Origin: Argyresthia goedartella
Taxonomy: Eukaryota; Arthropoda; Insecta; Lepidoptera; Argyresthiidae
Direction of reading: 5' to 3'
DNA length: 64,000 nt
NCBI GenBank assembly: GCA_949825045.1
Contig: OX463814.1
Coordinates: 34,056,383-34,120,382 of the forward strand
Shown here: piece after piece, positions 34,110-46,565 of the stretch
Numbering within the stretch: position 1 is the first letter of the stretch
Layout: the number at the start of each line of letters is the position of its first letter
Program-made: the position numbers and the translations under genes
Notes under the pieces: model-generated
What the model was told of the DNA's origin: nothing
Databases searched by the model: none
What the model saw: the letters and a program-made list of their open reading frames with translations, nothing else

Positions 34110-35838
34110 TTTTTTAATCGAGCGTCAGTTAAGTTTTGTATTTCTTGTGGAATTTAATTGTAGAAGCGTATGCAGTGTTTCATAAAAGGACTACTAACTT
34201 TTGTGAGTGTGAATATTGGAAAAGAAAGCTTACTTTTATTTCTAGTTTGCATATTGTGGTGGCTATCAATGGTTTTAAAGCTACTGATATATTTCCTCAC
34301 TTTCATTATGTTTTCATAGACATATTTACTTGCAACTGTTAGTATGTTGATATTTTTGAAGAAATCTCTCAGAGACTCTCTCTATTACCTAGCTTATAAA
34401 TAAATCGGATCGCTCTTTTCTGCAAAATGAAGATAGTCTTAATGTCAGCAGCCCGTCCCCATAGTAGTATGCCGCAGGACATAATTCTATGGAAGTAACT
34501 AAAATATACAGGCCTAGCAGTTGCAACGTCAGTCAATTCCCTGATTCTTTTAACTGCATATGCTGCGGTGCTAAGTCTATGTGCTAATTTTACAATATGG
34601 GGACCCCATTGTAGTGATGCCGAGAAATATAGTTTCATCTACTAGTTTTAGTTTGTCTTTCCCCAATACAATGTTACTCTCAACTTGCCTTATATTAGGT
34701 AAAGTGAATTTTATGCATTTTGTCTTTTTTTAATTCAGAAGCAAGTTATTGGCAGTAAACCCGTCTAGTACTCGTGAGAGAGCATTATTTGTTTCCTGCA
34801 AGTCATTTTCTTGTCTCCTAATTTAAAAAAAATACATATTTTGTACCATGAATGGCAAATCATTTATGTAAACAAGGAAAGGAAAGGACCCGGAATAGAT
34901 CCTTGTGGGACTCCCATTTTCCCCTGAGAACCCGACGATTTTGTCCTATTAAACTTTTTAACCCTCCCTTCTAAATACGATCTCATAAGCTTAGAGCTAT
35001 TACCATTATGCCGTAGTGTTTTAGCTTTAAGAGCAATGTTTCGTGGTCTACACCGTCAAATGCCTTGGACAGGTCACAAAAAAACGTCCCTATGATCTTC
35101 CCACGCATTAAAAATATGTTTAATCCAGCATCTGTTGTCGACTGCCAATTTGTAAATCTGAACTGCTGGCTGTGGAGAATTTTATGCCCATTGAAGTGCG
35201 CCAGTAACTGACCCAATATAATCTTCTCAAATATTTTACTCAGTACGAGTAGAACCGAGACTGGTCTGAGATTTGTGGGATCATCCCTATCGCCGCTTTT
35301 AAATAAAGGTACTAGCCTGCTGTGTTTCTTGAGATTAGGGAAAGTAAAGTACTCTCATCTACACATTCATTGAAGATTTTAGCTAAATGAGGGGTAAGTT
35401 CTTCTACCACCGAGCTAATACTTTTTACTGACATGAGCCAGATCCTCAGATTTTTTCAAATTTAACAACTTAAATGCTGGGCTCAATTTATGCGAATGAG
35501 AAATCTTGATTGTACTTTGGAACATTGTCTTTAAAAAATGATGCAGCAGATCCAGAGTCGAGTCTTAAGAAGCCGTAGTAACAATTAAAACATTTGTAAA
35601 GAACTGTTCAAATGCGGCTGCGATGTCATCATTAGAAGAATCTTCATTTTTATGTGTTTGCACTTAGTTTTATGGCAGATGGCCCTAAATATTTTTGAAT
35701 ATACTTTTACATGTTGAATAAAAATTGGGTCATGTGTAGATGTTAGATTGTCATAAAGTGTATCCCTACTTTTACGGATTCCTTTTGTTGCCCATTCACT
35801 ACCATACACTTCTTTTGAAACACTAGACATAGTTCTGA
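34071..35838 (-). pseudogene. LINE-C block 2 (RT)
   Basis: A minus-strand, highly broken jockey-group RT. In order: SEWATKGIRKSRDTLYDNL (35780), LAHFNGHKILHSQQFRFTNW, GTFFCDLSKAFDGVDHETLL (35080) and SLQWGPHIVKLAHRLSTAAY (34610). Then RIMSCGILLWGRAADIKTIF, LQKRAIRFIYKLGNRESL, TVASKYVYENIMKVRKY (34330), MKHCIRFYN and LTDARLKKMYINTLCTKAYY at 34071, where LINE-D interrupts. The upstream part continues at 38890-38431 beyond the LINE-E insertion. Confidence 0.8.
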
Positions 35839-38430
35839 GTCAAACATGTTATAGAAACAAGAAGGTTATAGTGGCGGGGGACTTTAACATTGACACGTTA
35901 ATAAACTCTCATGCTGCAAACACAACTCCTATCAGCTTACAATCTAAAACTACAGTTTAAAGAACCAATTCGTCCAGGCAGTGGAACGTGCTTAGATAAT
36001 TTTGCCCACAACGTGCAAAGAAGTGTAGGTCAAGCCATAGAACTTGCAATGTCAGACCACTCTGCACAGATCCTCAGATGCCCAGTCAAAAAAAGTTGTC
36101 TCCTCCAACACTATTTCATTAAAAGAAGAGACTATGGTGATGAAAACCTACATAAATTTGTAACCTGTATAACTCAACTTGGCTTTTCTGAGGCATTTGA
36201 ATGTAATGATCCTGATGAAGCCTTTAACTTATTTCATGATATCTTCGTGTTATTTTATTACCTTTGCTTCCCTGTTCAAAAGAGGAAAAAACATATCCTC
36301 GTTAAATCTAAGTGGATTACTAAGGGCGTCAAACGATGTTGCAAAAGAAAACGTGAACTATTATGGATATATAGACTCAACCCAACTGCTGATAATAAAA
36401 ATAAATTCAAACAGTACACAAAACGATTAAAACGAGTCATCAACCTAACACAAAAGTCCCAAAATGATTACCTCATCAAAACGTCAAATAATAAATGTAA
36501 GGCAACATGGAGTGTAATTAATAAAGCCAAAAATAATATACCACAAAACAACATAACGATAATACAAAGCAATGGAGTAGCGATAAAAGAACCTCAACAA
36601 ATAGCACAAGCCTTTAATAATCATTTCATTGACCAAGTCCAACCAAATACTAACACTACTAAAACAGGTAAACTAACTATGACATTACTAAATAATTCTA
36701 TATTTCTGACTCCCACATCTCCCCTTGACATTCTTAAATATATAAAAGCCCTTAAGAACACCAACAGTACTGGTGACGATGGTATAGCCACAAAGATTAT
36801 CAAAGCTGTGAGTAGTAGTATTGCACCGATTCTCTCTCATTTGACTAACTTATGCTTACAAAACGGAACCTTTCCTGATCGCCTCAAGAGTTCCATAGTA
36901 AAACCAGTTTTTAAAAAAGACGATAGGGAAGATATCAACTGCTATAGACCCATAGCACTGATACCAATATTCTCCAAAATAGTTGAGAAGGCGATTTATG
37001 ACAGGCTATACAAATTCTTTGAAAAACATAAAATATTGGTAGATGAACAAAAGGGTTTCAGGAAAAGTAAAAATATTAACATGGCAATATACGACTTTTT
37101 AAGTAAAATCATGACGAATGTTGATAATGATAAACCAGTCACGTCCCTATTTCTGGACCTAACCAAGGCTTTTGATTATGTGGACCACAATTTACTCTTA
37201 GATAAACTATATGCATATGGTATTCGGGGTAACGCACATGATCTTATCAAATCTTATTTAAGTAATAGGAAACAATTGACTCAAATCACACAAATATGCA
37301 CTGAATCAAAAATGGAATTGACATATCCATCTGACACTAGGGACATAAATTGTGGCATTCCACAAGGAAGTGTTTTGGGTCCATTGTTGTTTCTTGTATA
37401 CATCAATGACATTCCAAAATGTGTGAATCATCCCATGGTACTTTTCGCTGATGATAGCACCGTTACAATTACAGGACATAATCTAAATACATATGAAAGT
37501 GACATTAATAATTCTCTAATAAATATAATTGACTGGTTTAATAACAATAATCTTCTAATTCATATTAACAAAACAAAATTAATGAAATTTAAGAATGGAC
37601 ATAAAAAACAACTGACATTAAACATTAACTATGAGGGTAGACAAATAGAAGAGACTGAGACTACGAAATTCTTAGGACTTCACATTGACAACAACATGTC
37701 ATGGAATACACACATAGACTTACTGAGCAATAAACTAAGTAAATTTTCATATTCTCTATATATGCTTTCTAAACAGGTCAACAGGGACGCTGTTTTAGCG
37801 GCATATTATGGATTTGTCGAGTCATCATTACGTTATGGCATAATGTTTTGGGGAAATGCCACAAAAAAAGATGTTATATTTAAAGCACAAAAGAAATGTG
37901 AACGTGCAATATGTAAACTTATTAGTACAGATACCTGTAAGGACCATTTTATTAATCTAACAGTACCATCGCTATACATATTTGAAACGGCAGGCAAATG
38001 AAGGGCAAACGCAATCAAGACAAACTGAGCGCTAAGCCACGAAAAACTGCATACTATGATAAAAGTACATTTGGCATGACCACCAGAATATACAATAAAC
38101 TACCGAAGACATTAAGAGCTACTAACAATATAAATATCTTTAAATGTAATCTTAAAAAAATACTTATTGTTAAGGCATACTACACCATCAATGATTTTCT
38201 TTCTGACATTTTATGAAGCTTGACATTATTCATTAATAACTTTTAATTTTGTGTGTGCATGCATGTGTTCTGTATTATTTAAGTCTAATTTTAGAATTCA
38301 AAACAAATGTTTGAACGCCCCACGGCAGATCATAGTGATACACTTGCCTGTTATATTAAAACCATCCTACAAACCTATGCTTCACCAAACAATAAATATC
38401 ATTATCTTTATCATTATCTTTACTAAACCC
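35839..38430 (+). mobile_element. LINE-E (relative of LINE-D) inserted in LINE-C
   Basis: A 5'-truncated CR1-like element in the opposite orientation to its host LINE-C. It starts within the endonuclease (KVIVAGDFNIDTLINSH at 35861) and ends with a tail of TATCAT/TATCTT units at 38396-38425, the same tail type as LINE-D. The exact left junction lies between about 35830 and 35855, and I could not define a target duplication. Confidence 0.8.
35911..38216 (+). pseudogene. LINE-E endonuclease C-terminus plus RT, two breaks
   Basis: A long open stretch of 696 codons ends at 38001. It covers the end of the endonuclease (GSGTCLDNFAHNV, ELAMSDHSAQIL with the SDH triad), the linker WITKGVKRCCKRKRELLWIY, and a complete RT. 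The RT has KPVFKKDDREDINCYRPIAL, QKGFRKSKNINMAIYDFL, SLFLDLTKAFDYVDHNLLLD, IPQGSVLGPLLFLVYINDIP, MVLFADDSTVTI (FADD) and TTKFLGLHIDNNMSWNTHID. A shift near 35905 separates it from the upstream GDFNID. A deletion with frameshift at about 37998 breaks SLYIFETAG from the tail, which is open to 38216 (YYDKSTFGMTTRIYNKLPKT, then KAYYTINDFLSDIL). Compared with LINE-D, about 15 residues are missing at the break. Confidence 0.88.
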
Positions 38431-38895
38431 TACTTTACTATCGCTATTTGTAAGTTTATGTAATTTAAAATTATTTTCTATTTCTAAGTTTGTTGATAAG
38501 TTCCTATAGTGATCATTCGCTTTCTCAGTATTATTCTGAGTAGGTAAGCAACTTTGTAAACCTTGTTTAAATGATTCAATTTTTTTTGTTATGGTCGGCC
38601 TACACACGACTAATTCCTGTGATTTTGAATCTTCTTCTAAGTTGACAATTTGCCCACTGTGATCAGACTTTAAACTTTCGCAATTTCGCAATCGCAGAAG
38701 ACGTTATGAAGGCAGATTGCAGTAGTTTCAGTTATTCTTGAGGGCTCTGTGAAAATGTTGATCTACTTGAATGATTTAAAAATTATTAATAATTTATAGT
38801 ATGCAACGGGGAGTCCACCAGCAAGTCTATATTGAAGTCACTGCAAATAACTACTTTTTTGTTACTACTAGAATCTACTGCTAATGCTACTGCTG
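38431..38895 (-). pseudogene. LINE-C block 1 (endonuclease)
   Basis: The minus strand from 38890 reads VDSSSNKKVVICSDFNIDLL (the GDFNID-type motif), then decays. At 38690 it gives ESLKSDHSGQIVNLEE (SDH motif) and VVCRPTITKKIESFKQGL, ending KLTNSDSKVGF at about 38431, where LINE-E starts. The chain resumes at 35838 in LINE-C block 2. The 5' part is missing. Confidence 0.72.
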
Positions 38896-38904
38896 CTAGA
38901 AGCT

Positions 38905-39190
38905 AATGATTCCGTGGTCTCATGGGTGTCACGCTTGATCCTCACATAGGAGATGCAGGTTCGATTCTTGACCATGTACCAATGAGATAATTAATTTATC
39001 TTAAGTACATTGCGCGGACGTTCTAACGGTGATGGAAAGATCGTGAGATAAACCTTTATCATCCATAGCTGCGGCGATGGGCTAGCTACCTGGCACGCAA
39101 AATGGTGTATTGAATACCTGGATCAAAGTGGGCACAATTGTGCCTCTGCCATCCCGTATGGGAAAAGGCGTGACACTTATGTTATGGACA
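38905..39190 (+). mobile_element. SINE-2, the most complete copy
   Basis: CCGTGGTCTCATGGGTGTCA (A-box region) is followed by CTCACATAGGAGATGCAGG and a B box GGTTCGATTC with a small deletion. Then come ACCATGTACCAATGAGATAA, CGGACGTTCTAACGGTGATG, GCGGCGATGGGCTAG, GTGGGCACAATTGTGCCTC and CCCGTATGGGAAAAGGCGTG. The CACAATTGTG word is a perfect palindrome kept in most copies. Confidence 0.88.
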
Positions 39191-39394
39191 TTATTCTCAA
39201 CTACTTTTACTAAGAAATCGATGTAATCTGAGCAACTTTATTGTAAGCTCCTTCATAAAAAGAGCTTGGCGGTCGAGTAATTAAATCGAGTAGTGAAAAA
39301 ATAAATTGCTCTGATAATATCGGTTGTATAGTAAAAATTGTTCCGAATTATGTGCCGTACCTTAAAATATAAAAAAAGACAAGTGAAAGTTACT

Positions 39395-39702
39395 TTAAAT
39401 CCGAAATTTCTTTATTACTATAGATATTTACATATTAGTCGAAATTTCTTTATGACTATTGATACAAACATACTTAGCAAAGGTATTTTTTTTTGCCCTT
39501 TTCTCTACATTGGACCATTGTGGGAGAAGCAGGGCGGAGAAACTGCCACAAGTCTATTTTTAGATCTCTTTTAAAAATTGGTTGCGTTTAACTAATATAA
39601 ATATGACATAATTATTATAATATTAAGCAGGAATAAATAATTACAAAATTATTAATAGCGAGTTCTGTGTTGAGTAAGATTAACCCCATACAGTCCATTG
39701 AT
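39395..39702 (-). mobile_element. LINE-A 3' end
   Basis: The minus strand carries GGACTGTATGGGGTTAATCT, CAATTTTTAAAAGAGATC and GGTCCAATGTAGAGAAAAGG, with a decayed terminus. The usual (TTTGAC)n tail is not recognisable. Confidence 0.72.
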
Positions 39703-40089
39703 GTCTTCTGTTATGGGTACTAGGCGACGATATATTTAATAGAGAATAAATACTTACGTAAAACATAGTAAACATCCAGATTATGATTGGCTAGACCTTG
39801 CCTAGATACTATCTAACGTGTCTAGGAATAATGTATGCAGCTTGAAATTGATACCCCGTTCTGAAATTAGCATCTCGTATCCAGTAGATTGACAAGCAGA
39901 TATAAATTGGTAACAAGATATTACCATATATTGCCTAGGACATAGAGTGATGCCTATAAATGAATAATTTATTTTATAGGTATAGGTATTCATTTGGCAG
40001 GGGTTTGTTTTTTTAAGACAGGTTTGTATGGTCAGACATAACACGGATGTGGCTAAATCTAGGCTAGTCTATTTTAGTTACTTTTATAG
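39703..40089. other. No recognisable gene
   Basis: 39705-39775 has words reminiscent of a very old SINE-1 body (gggtactaggcgacgata), too diverged to call. The rest is unassigned. Confidence 0.35.
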
Positions 40090-40740
40090 CGTCATGTCCA
40101 ATAGTATCTTGTTGTGGGATCAGCGGATACTCAAACTATTTTTAAAATAGCTATTCGAATAATTTATTATTTAAAACGCACAGACTCCTTAAGACAACTT
40201 TTAAAGATATTGACGTACGAACTGTAGCTAGTCAATTTATTTTCGAAAATATAATGTATGTACGCAAGAACCTTACATTTTTCAAATTTAGCGACAGCTG
40301 TAATGTTAACCTAAGAAATAATCACAAACTAATTGCGCTTCTTTTAAGGGTCAGTGTATTCTTTACTACAACAAGATACCTCTGGAGATTTAAAATTGCC
40401 ATTTGAAGATTTAAAAATCCATGCAAAGTGGCTTAGTCTAAAAGGTTCAATGTTCAATATTACTTAAGTGACTGGACAGTATGGCGTTAATCTAACTCAA
40501 TACAGAACTCGCTGTTAATAATTTTATTATTTATTCCTTCTTATTACTACTATTATTATTTATAAAAAATAATAATGTAATATTAGTATTAATAACACGC
40601 AACCAATTCTTAAAATAGATCTTAAAATCTATTTTTTAGGGTTCATCGCCCTCAATCTCCTACAGTGGTCCAATGTAGAGAAGAGGCAAACAATGACCTT
40701 TCTTAAGTCTATGTAAGAAAGAAATTTTGAATTGGTCGTT
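40090..40740 (+). pseudogene. LINE-A RT tail plus 3' UTR
   Basis: In shifting plus frames: KIAIRIIYYLKRTDSLRQL, TVASQFIFENIMYVRKNL, NLRNNHKLIALLLRVS, then GQCILYYNKIPLEI and the non-coding end CAGTGGTCCAATGTAGAGAA. It is the plus-strand counterpart of 8525-9185. The (TTTGAC) tail is replaced by TTTTGAATTGG. Confidence 0.75.
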
Positions 40741-41340
40741 TTTCTACCCAACCATGAATTGGTACCTGAGTTTTTTGTGGCATTAAGTAAGCACGTATCG
40801 TGTAAATATGGCATAATATATTGCACATAGCTGTTGGCTTTTGTGACTACTACCCACAACTCGCAATAGAGACATCCACGTATGGTGCTTTACCATTTGG
40901 AAATGATTACCATCTGTCGAGGAATCGATTAGTAGCAGTAGGCATTATCAAACGATGAAATCGATTCAAGTCAATCGTAAATTTGAAATTTCATACAAAT
41001 CTAAAAAACAAAAAAGAAAACACTGAAAACTTGTGACAGTCGGGGTTGCCACTGCCCGACACCCCTCCACCAACCCGCACTGAGCCAGCGCGGTGGAATA
41101 TGGCTCAATCTTACACGTATCCGGGTGGTGCCTGTGACCCTCGGTGGGGACATGAATGGGCTACATTGACTACGTTTCATAACGCTTGTGTAGATTGTAT
41201 GAACTGGCCCAGTGACAAGGCGTTGGCGTCGATGACATGCGACATTTTCAAGATAGTGACTTTCTTATTCGTTTTGGCCATCGAGCTAGTAAAATTTGTG
41301 CCTTTGTATGAATCTGGCCTTACACTTGTAGACACTGGAA
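40741..41340. other. No recognisable feature
   Basis: An open frame (41046-41435) crosses the hAT left end, so it is not a single natural gene. I see no motif in it. Confidence 0.4.
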
Positions 41341-43172
41341 CAGTGGTTCCCAAAGTTTTATTAACCAGGGACCACTTTGATTTTTTCTTTGTTGGCAGGG
41401 ACCACGATGTAGAAGAAAAAAGTTTATCAATCTGAAAATAAACCTTTATCAACAACTCAGTACTATCATGCATTGATGCATCAATAATATTTTGACATAG
41501 AAAATGAATATTTTTAGTAGAAAGTCAAATAGGCCAATTTTGAAATAATTTAAGTTTTGAGCTTGAATCTTCTGCACAAGTTCAGAAATCCTAGGACCAA
41601 TAATATTTTTCAAATCTCCACGCAAATCATCACTTACGTACAATAGATTCTTATCCTTGTTTTCAATTACCAACAAAGCAGTTTACCCTTGTTTGCATAA
41701 ATAAGTTGTTTGGAAAACAATAAGAAAGCATGAGGAGATTGAATTGAATTGATCGAATTTTGGTGTCTAAATTGCTTTTTTACACTTAAAATTCTCAAGT
41801 GTATTAGATTCACAGCTGTCGTCGTTTCAAACCAGTTTTTGATCAATTTTAGATTTTTGAGTTGTAACAATCAATCAACATTGTAAGCGACTCCTGTTTT
41901 CTTGTATATTTGCCCTACTCGCGTCATAATTGTCGTCCTCCAGCAGTATTTCCTTTGCAAGTTTTTAGAACCAAGCGGTACCTAATCGCAATTTCGTCAC
42001 GATCAGCGTTAGTAGCATACATCGGAACGATTATGCGCTTATACGTTATGGATCCGGTCATCTGCCATAGGCGGTACAAAAGTGCAATTGACGTTTGACG
42101 AAAATGTGATCGTTGGAGGTTAGGTACCTCGTTTTGGCCGGGATTGTGGATTAGTCTGTCGAAATCGTGTAATTTACGACCCAACGGCAATCAATAAGCG
42201 TAATTGTAGGCTAAGGAATAGTAGGAAGGAGTATTTTTGGACATAATCTTCTTGACTTGCAACCTTTTTGCTTTTTCGTCACTCGAGCAAAGTGACGAAT
42301 GTTTGGATGTCGTATTGAAATCGGTTAATGTTACAGCAATCCATTCCCAAAAATGCGTGTTTTGATGATCCGCGCCGCCGCAAATGAATTTGCCGTGATA
42401 TTGTGGCCAGGTTGCGAATTGTCGCGTGTGTTCGAGGCTTCAAGGAGGCCACCGCGTTGGTCAAGAGTGTTGGTGTTTTATGTGTGAATGGTGTGTTATA
42501 CAGGTGAAGGCCCACGGCTTACTAGTATTTAAGAAAAGAACAATTGCGTGACTTTGCTGGAGCCTTCCCTAAGAAGGCTGTTGGAGTACGGCATCTTCAA
42601 CGAGATTCACATCTAAGTGCGTACTGGAACCATGGGGCAGCTCGAGGAAGCTGTCAGTGAAGCCCCATCAGCAAGGTCACAAGGTATTTGTTAGTTCGTA
42701 AGTTCAGCTCCGTGAAACGCCGGCATTTGAATTCCATCAGGGTCGGACCTTGTTTCATTCTAGCTATAGGGCCCTAGTCTGAATCCAGCCCTGGTGGAAG
42801 GTCGAACAACAAGCTTTCAATATCACGAGCGCAGAATTATTGTTGATAAATGAAGTTTGCAAATAAAGGCTCAAAGTTTATCTTCAAAGATAATTTACAT
42901 TTGCAACGTCTTCTAACGGTTTGTTTCCAAAACCTTGCGATTGTTAGTTTAACTGATTTAAGTGAAATATCAACAAGAAAGTCATCTGAGATGTCGGATC
43001 AGAAAACTGCTTCAGCAACTAATTAAAATTTTGTCAGCTAAAAAAATCTTTTGGCCTGAGTGCGTACAATCTTCGCAACATATTTCCTTTCGGCAGCCGT
43101 TCAACGATCGCGAACCATATGATGACTCGTGCGGATCACTGGTGCCCCGCGGACCACTGGTTAGGAACCATT
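41341..43172 (-). mobile_element. hAT-like DNA transposon remnant
   Basis: The left end starts CAGTGGTTCCCAAAGTTTTA and soon has CCAGGGACCACTTTG. The right end has GCGGACCACTGGTTAGGAACC, close to an inverted copy and typical of hAT termini. The last bases are mutated (ATTA where CACTG is expected), and no 8-bp target duplication is evident. On the minus strand next to the left end (41500-41670) is NLLYVSDDLRGDLKNIIGPR followed by ISELVQKIQAQ. This resembles the C-terminal strand-helix of ZBED5/GTF2IRD2-type hAT transposases. The middle part (41880-42960) does not resemble hAT transposase and may be another insertion. The element is inactive. Confidence 0.5.
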
Positions 43173-46079
43173 ATTTTACAATAATATAATTTAATTATTT
43201 TATAGTCAGAACCAACATTTCGAGCTGGAGTTACCAGCTTTATAATAATCGCTGATTGCAGGTACCGGCCGGCATTCTTTTGCCATTGCATAAGTAATTA
43301 TGTACAACCTCTGCCTTTGTCGGTAAACTCAGTAACGCAGCTTCGTTCTATTGTTTTTAAATGACTTTGTTTGACCTTCTGTCCTACTTGATGTCTCGCT
43401 GACACGAATTCGCAGCAAAACCCACACATTTTTTGCCATATCGGTCAAATATCTGTATATAACTCGTGTTTTTCGGTACATTGGGTTTATCGCAGAAATT
43501 ACGTAGCTGCCTCCTTAGACAAGTTGTAATTCCTTACTAATCACACACTGCGACGATAAGAAAAGGTATTCGATTTGACATTTGCGAACGAAATTGATCA
43601 CCGTCTTTGTCCGGAAAACGTCAAATTTAATGCAAAATGTATTTCACTCAGTCACCCCCAGTTTCTGAGAGTGGTGGCCTAAAAGGGCCAGATTCCAGGG
43701 CCGTAAAACATATTATAAAAAAAAAAATGAGTGGTCAAATCTAACAGGCGCTTAATCGAAGGTCATAATCAAAATAGCGTTACGTGATTGTCTGAAATGA
43801 GTTTAAAACAGTTAAATAAGTTTTCACATCTAATTATCCTTTCGGAAATCGTAGAGAGTGATAAGTCGGCGAATGCAACCTGTCTAGGGGTTGGACCAGA
43901 TAGTCTCATCTAAGAATTACTAAGGTACATATGTTATGCCCTTTTAGAGACAAAAACTAACAACTATCACGGCTTTCCCAGACGGGGAGGCTTTGGCACA
44001 GATGCGCCAGAGCGTTTAGACAGATTTTCAATAACTTCTCCATAATCCGTTCCTTTAAAGTTTTAGAGAAACCCGGAAAAAGGACCTTGATTCTCGCGCA
44101 TTCGATATACGGATATCGATACTATATTTCGAGTGATTTTGTAAGGGCATCATTCAATATCGGCCATTTTATCGCGTGGTGATATTGCATGAGAATCGCC
44201 CCCAGATCTTAAACCATACAGTTTAAGAAGCTTACTAATTACAGCTTCAAGTTTCCATTTCCATTTGATTCACTTGTGGTAACCTGACCAGTCTGACTCA
44301 TATGTATACATACGGCAACCAAATAATCCAAATCGCTTCAACCGACTCTACCCTTTACCCCAAATACAATAAGAAACAAAGACTCATTTATATTGCTCTT
44401 ATCTTACCACGTCCACGCAACATTCGCCTTGGACTAAATTCAAGACTTGAATACAACTGGATACAAAATTAACATGTAAATAATATTACTGTCAGTTTTC
44501 ATACACAGAAGTCCATTAGCTCAACTGTTACGGATCCACTTGAGACAGAGAGTAGAGAAGATATTAAATAAAATACTTTCGTATTTTTCGTCAATACAGT
44601 AGCAAAACATCGGTAAACTAAAGACAAGTTTTTTTTTGTCTGTGCATTGTCTTTGTCATATAAACAACCACACAAAATTAAACTTTCTTCTCAGCTCAGG
44701 TGTATAACGCTCTACGATTTACAAAATGATCTATGGCAGAGAGCGCCGGCGCCCCACCTCACACGACAATTAAAATCATGGGAGTGCCGGCGCTCTTTCC
44801 GCTCTTGAGAAAACTCGAAACAGAAATGTAAATTTAAATATCAACAGCATCAGTGTTAACAAATAACCTATTCCAGATTTCAATCGTTCTAAAGACGCTA
44901 TCTTAAACGATAGAATCTTTATGGCTACTAAGTAATTTCTAGTCTGAGATACAGCCTCAGGCGGTAAATCTATAATTATATCAGCATGCGGTTAAACTGC
45001 AGGCTTAGATGTGTGTGTTTGCTTAGCAGCTTAGCTAGTTTCTAAACCTATGTTTATGTGACCTGCAATGATAGTATGCCTCCTTGTAAACACCGCTATC
45101 GTAGTGCCAGTTTAAAAATAACTGTTCAACATAAGAGAAGAAAGGAGCTGTACTTACATGCTTATTTCCAGAGAGAAAATTACACACACAGTCTCATTTG
45201 TCCTATGGTGAGTTCACGAAAATTGTCTCCGAAAAAGCAAAATGCAGACTCTTTTGTTCTTTTCACACCAAACGTTTTCGAATTTCGAATAAACGCGGGA
45301 AACAGACAGAAACTTTTTCGTTGACTTCTTTTTATTTTTTTACCGAAAACAAAAGAAGGTTTTATTTACTGTTTGAATTCGGAATGTTTTTGCAGCGAGC
45401 GCGCGAACGAGTCAAAAGTCCGACTACAACTCGAGTCTTGCGCGTCGATCGCTGTGTGTTCCTATAGGTACCTTCTGCACAGGCATAGCTAGAAGCGTGG
45501 GGTGTGTAGCCGGCCAGACATAAACCCCATGTTCTTATAGCTGGGTATAGGCACCCACCTTGGGATCGATTTGGGAACGGTGGGTACGTTGGTTTGTGTG
45601 TGACAGAGCATTGCATCCTTGATTTATGAGGAGGAGTGTAGAAGAAGAATAAACTTTCAAATTGAAATTATTACAAGAATTAAATACTAACATTCGGATT
45701 GATTATTATGTAAAAGTGCTGGTCCACTAGAATATAAAACTAGAGAAATAAATAAAAAAATAAGAGCCATAGAGATAATAAGTAGTAACCCACGAGTTCG
45801 CAAAGGCTTTTAGAACGAGTTAGGAATAGGATTTTTTTCCGCCTAAGAACCCAAAATCAAGCGGCGATGGTGCTATTTTTAGCTCAGAAGTCGGAAAATG
45901 TATTATGGAGTGACATATATTTTTTTATATATTACGTAGGTGTAAGTGAGTGGGTTGTCCAAAGAATTGAGAAAGTGAATTGAATTATGCCCACATATAG
46001 TGGGCGTTGTGTACAAACAAAACCTTATGCCATAGTCTATAACATAACCATAGTCATAGTCTATGACATAACATAATAG
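43173..46079. other. No recognisable gene; one GC-rich hairpin
   Basis: About 2.9 kb without assigned genes. A perfect 11-bp inverted repeat AGAGCGCCGGC / GCCGGCGCTCT (44740-44750 and 44786-44796) encloses 35 bases. Open frames at 45058-45467 and 45362-45616 overlap on opposite strands without motifs. Confidence 0.4.
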
Positions 46080-46565
46080 TAGTTTTTGTGACTGCTACAT
46101 AATGGAGGGCATTAATACTCGAGAGTGTTCGGCTCGTTTCATAATAATATCACTCGAGAGTTTTAATGCCTAATTATGTACAGTTACATACACTAGTTTA
46201 TCTACACACATATCATAAGCTCTCTTTGATGTGTTCAAGAACCGCATGTTTGACCGGCATTGTGGCTCTGGCGTTGTTTAGCTTGTTCTGTAGCACCAAC
46301 TTCGGGCGTTCGAAATTTGAATGTCAGTACCAACTTCACAGATAAACTAACTAGACACGCGGGATGCAGGTGGGCGTCGGCGTTCGAAATTTGAATGTCA
46401 CAATGTGTGGAAAAATTACACATTATGGTCATAATGTGTAATTTTTCAGATAAGTAATGAGTTTTTACCAAGTATTTTAACATTATGCTGATCGTAACGT
46501 GCGGTTTTTGTACGCAGTAAAGAGGGTTTATGATACGTGTGTAATTAAACATAGTTACACATGAC
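46080..46565 (+). repeat. Inverted-pair repeat Y, left copy
   Basis: An approximately 480-bp unit. It has a terminal hairpin-like segment (GGCATTAATACTCGAGAGTG ... CACTCGAGAGTTTTAATGCC), then CTACACACATATCATAAGCTC, CGTTCGAAATTTGAATGTCA twice, and a perfect palindrome TTACACATTATG/CATAATGTGTAA at about 46417-46445. The inverted partner is at 48770-49265. Confidence 0.88.

Noticed and set aside
35800..38440. Target-site duplication for LINE-E
   Set aside because: Flanks aaacacta and aaacccta look alike, but the junction positions are uncertain and the match is too short and imperfect to claim.
41046..41435. 129-codon ORF as a membrane protein gene
   Set aside because: It crosses the hAT left terminus at 41341, so the frame is a chance fusion of flanking DNA and transposon end.
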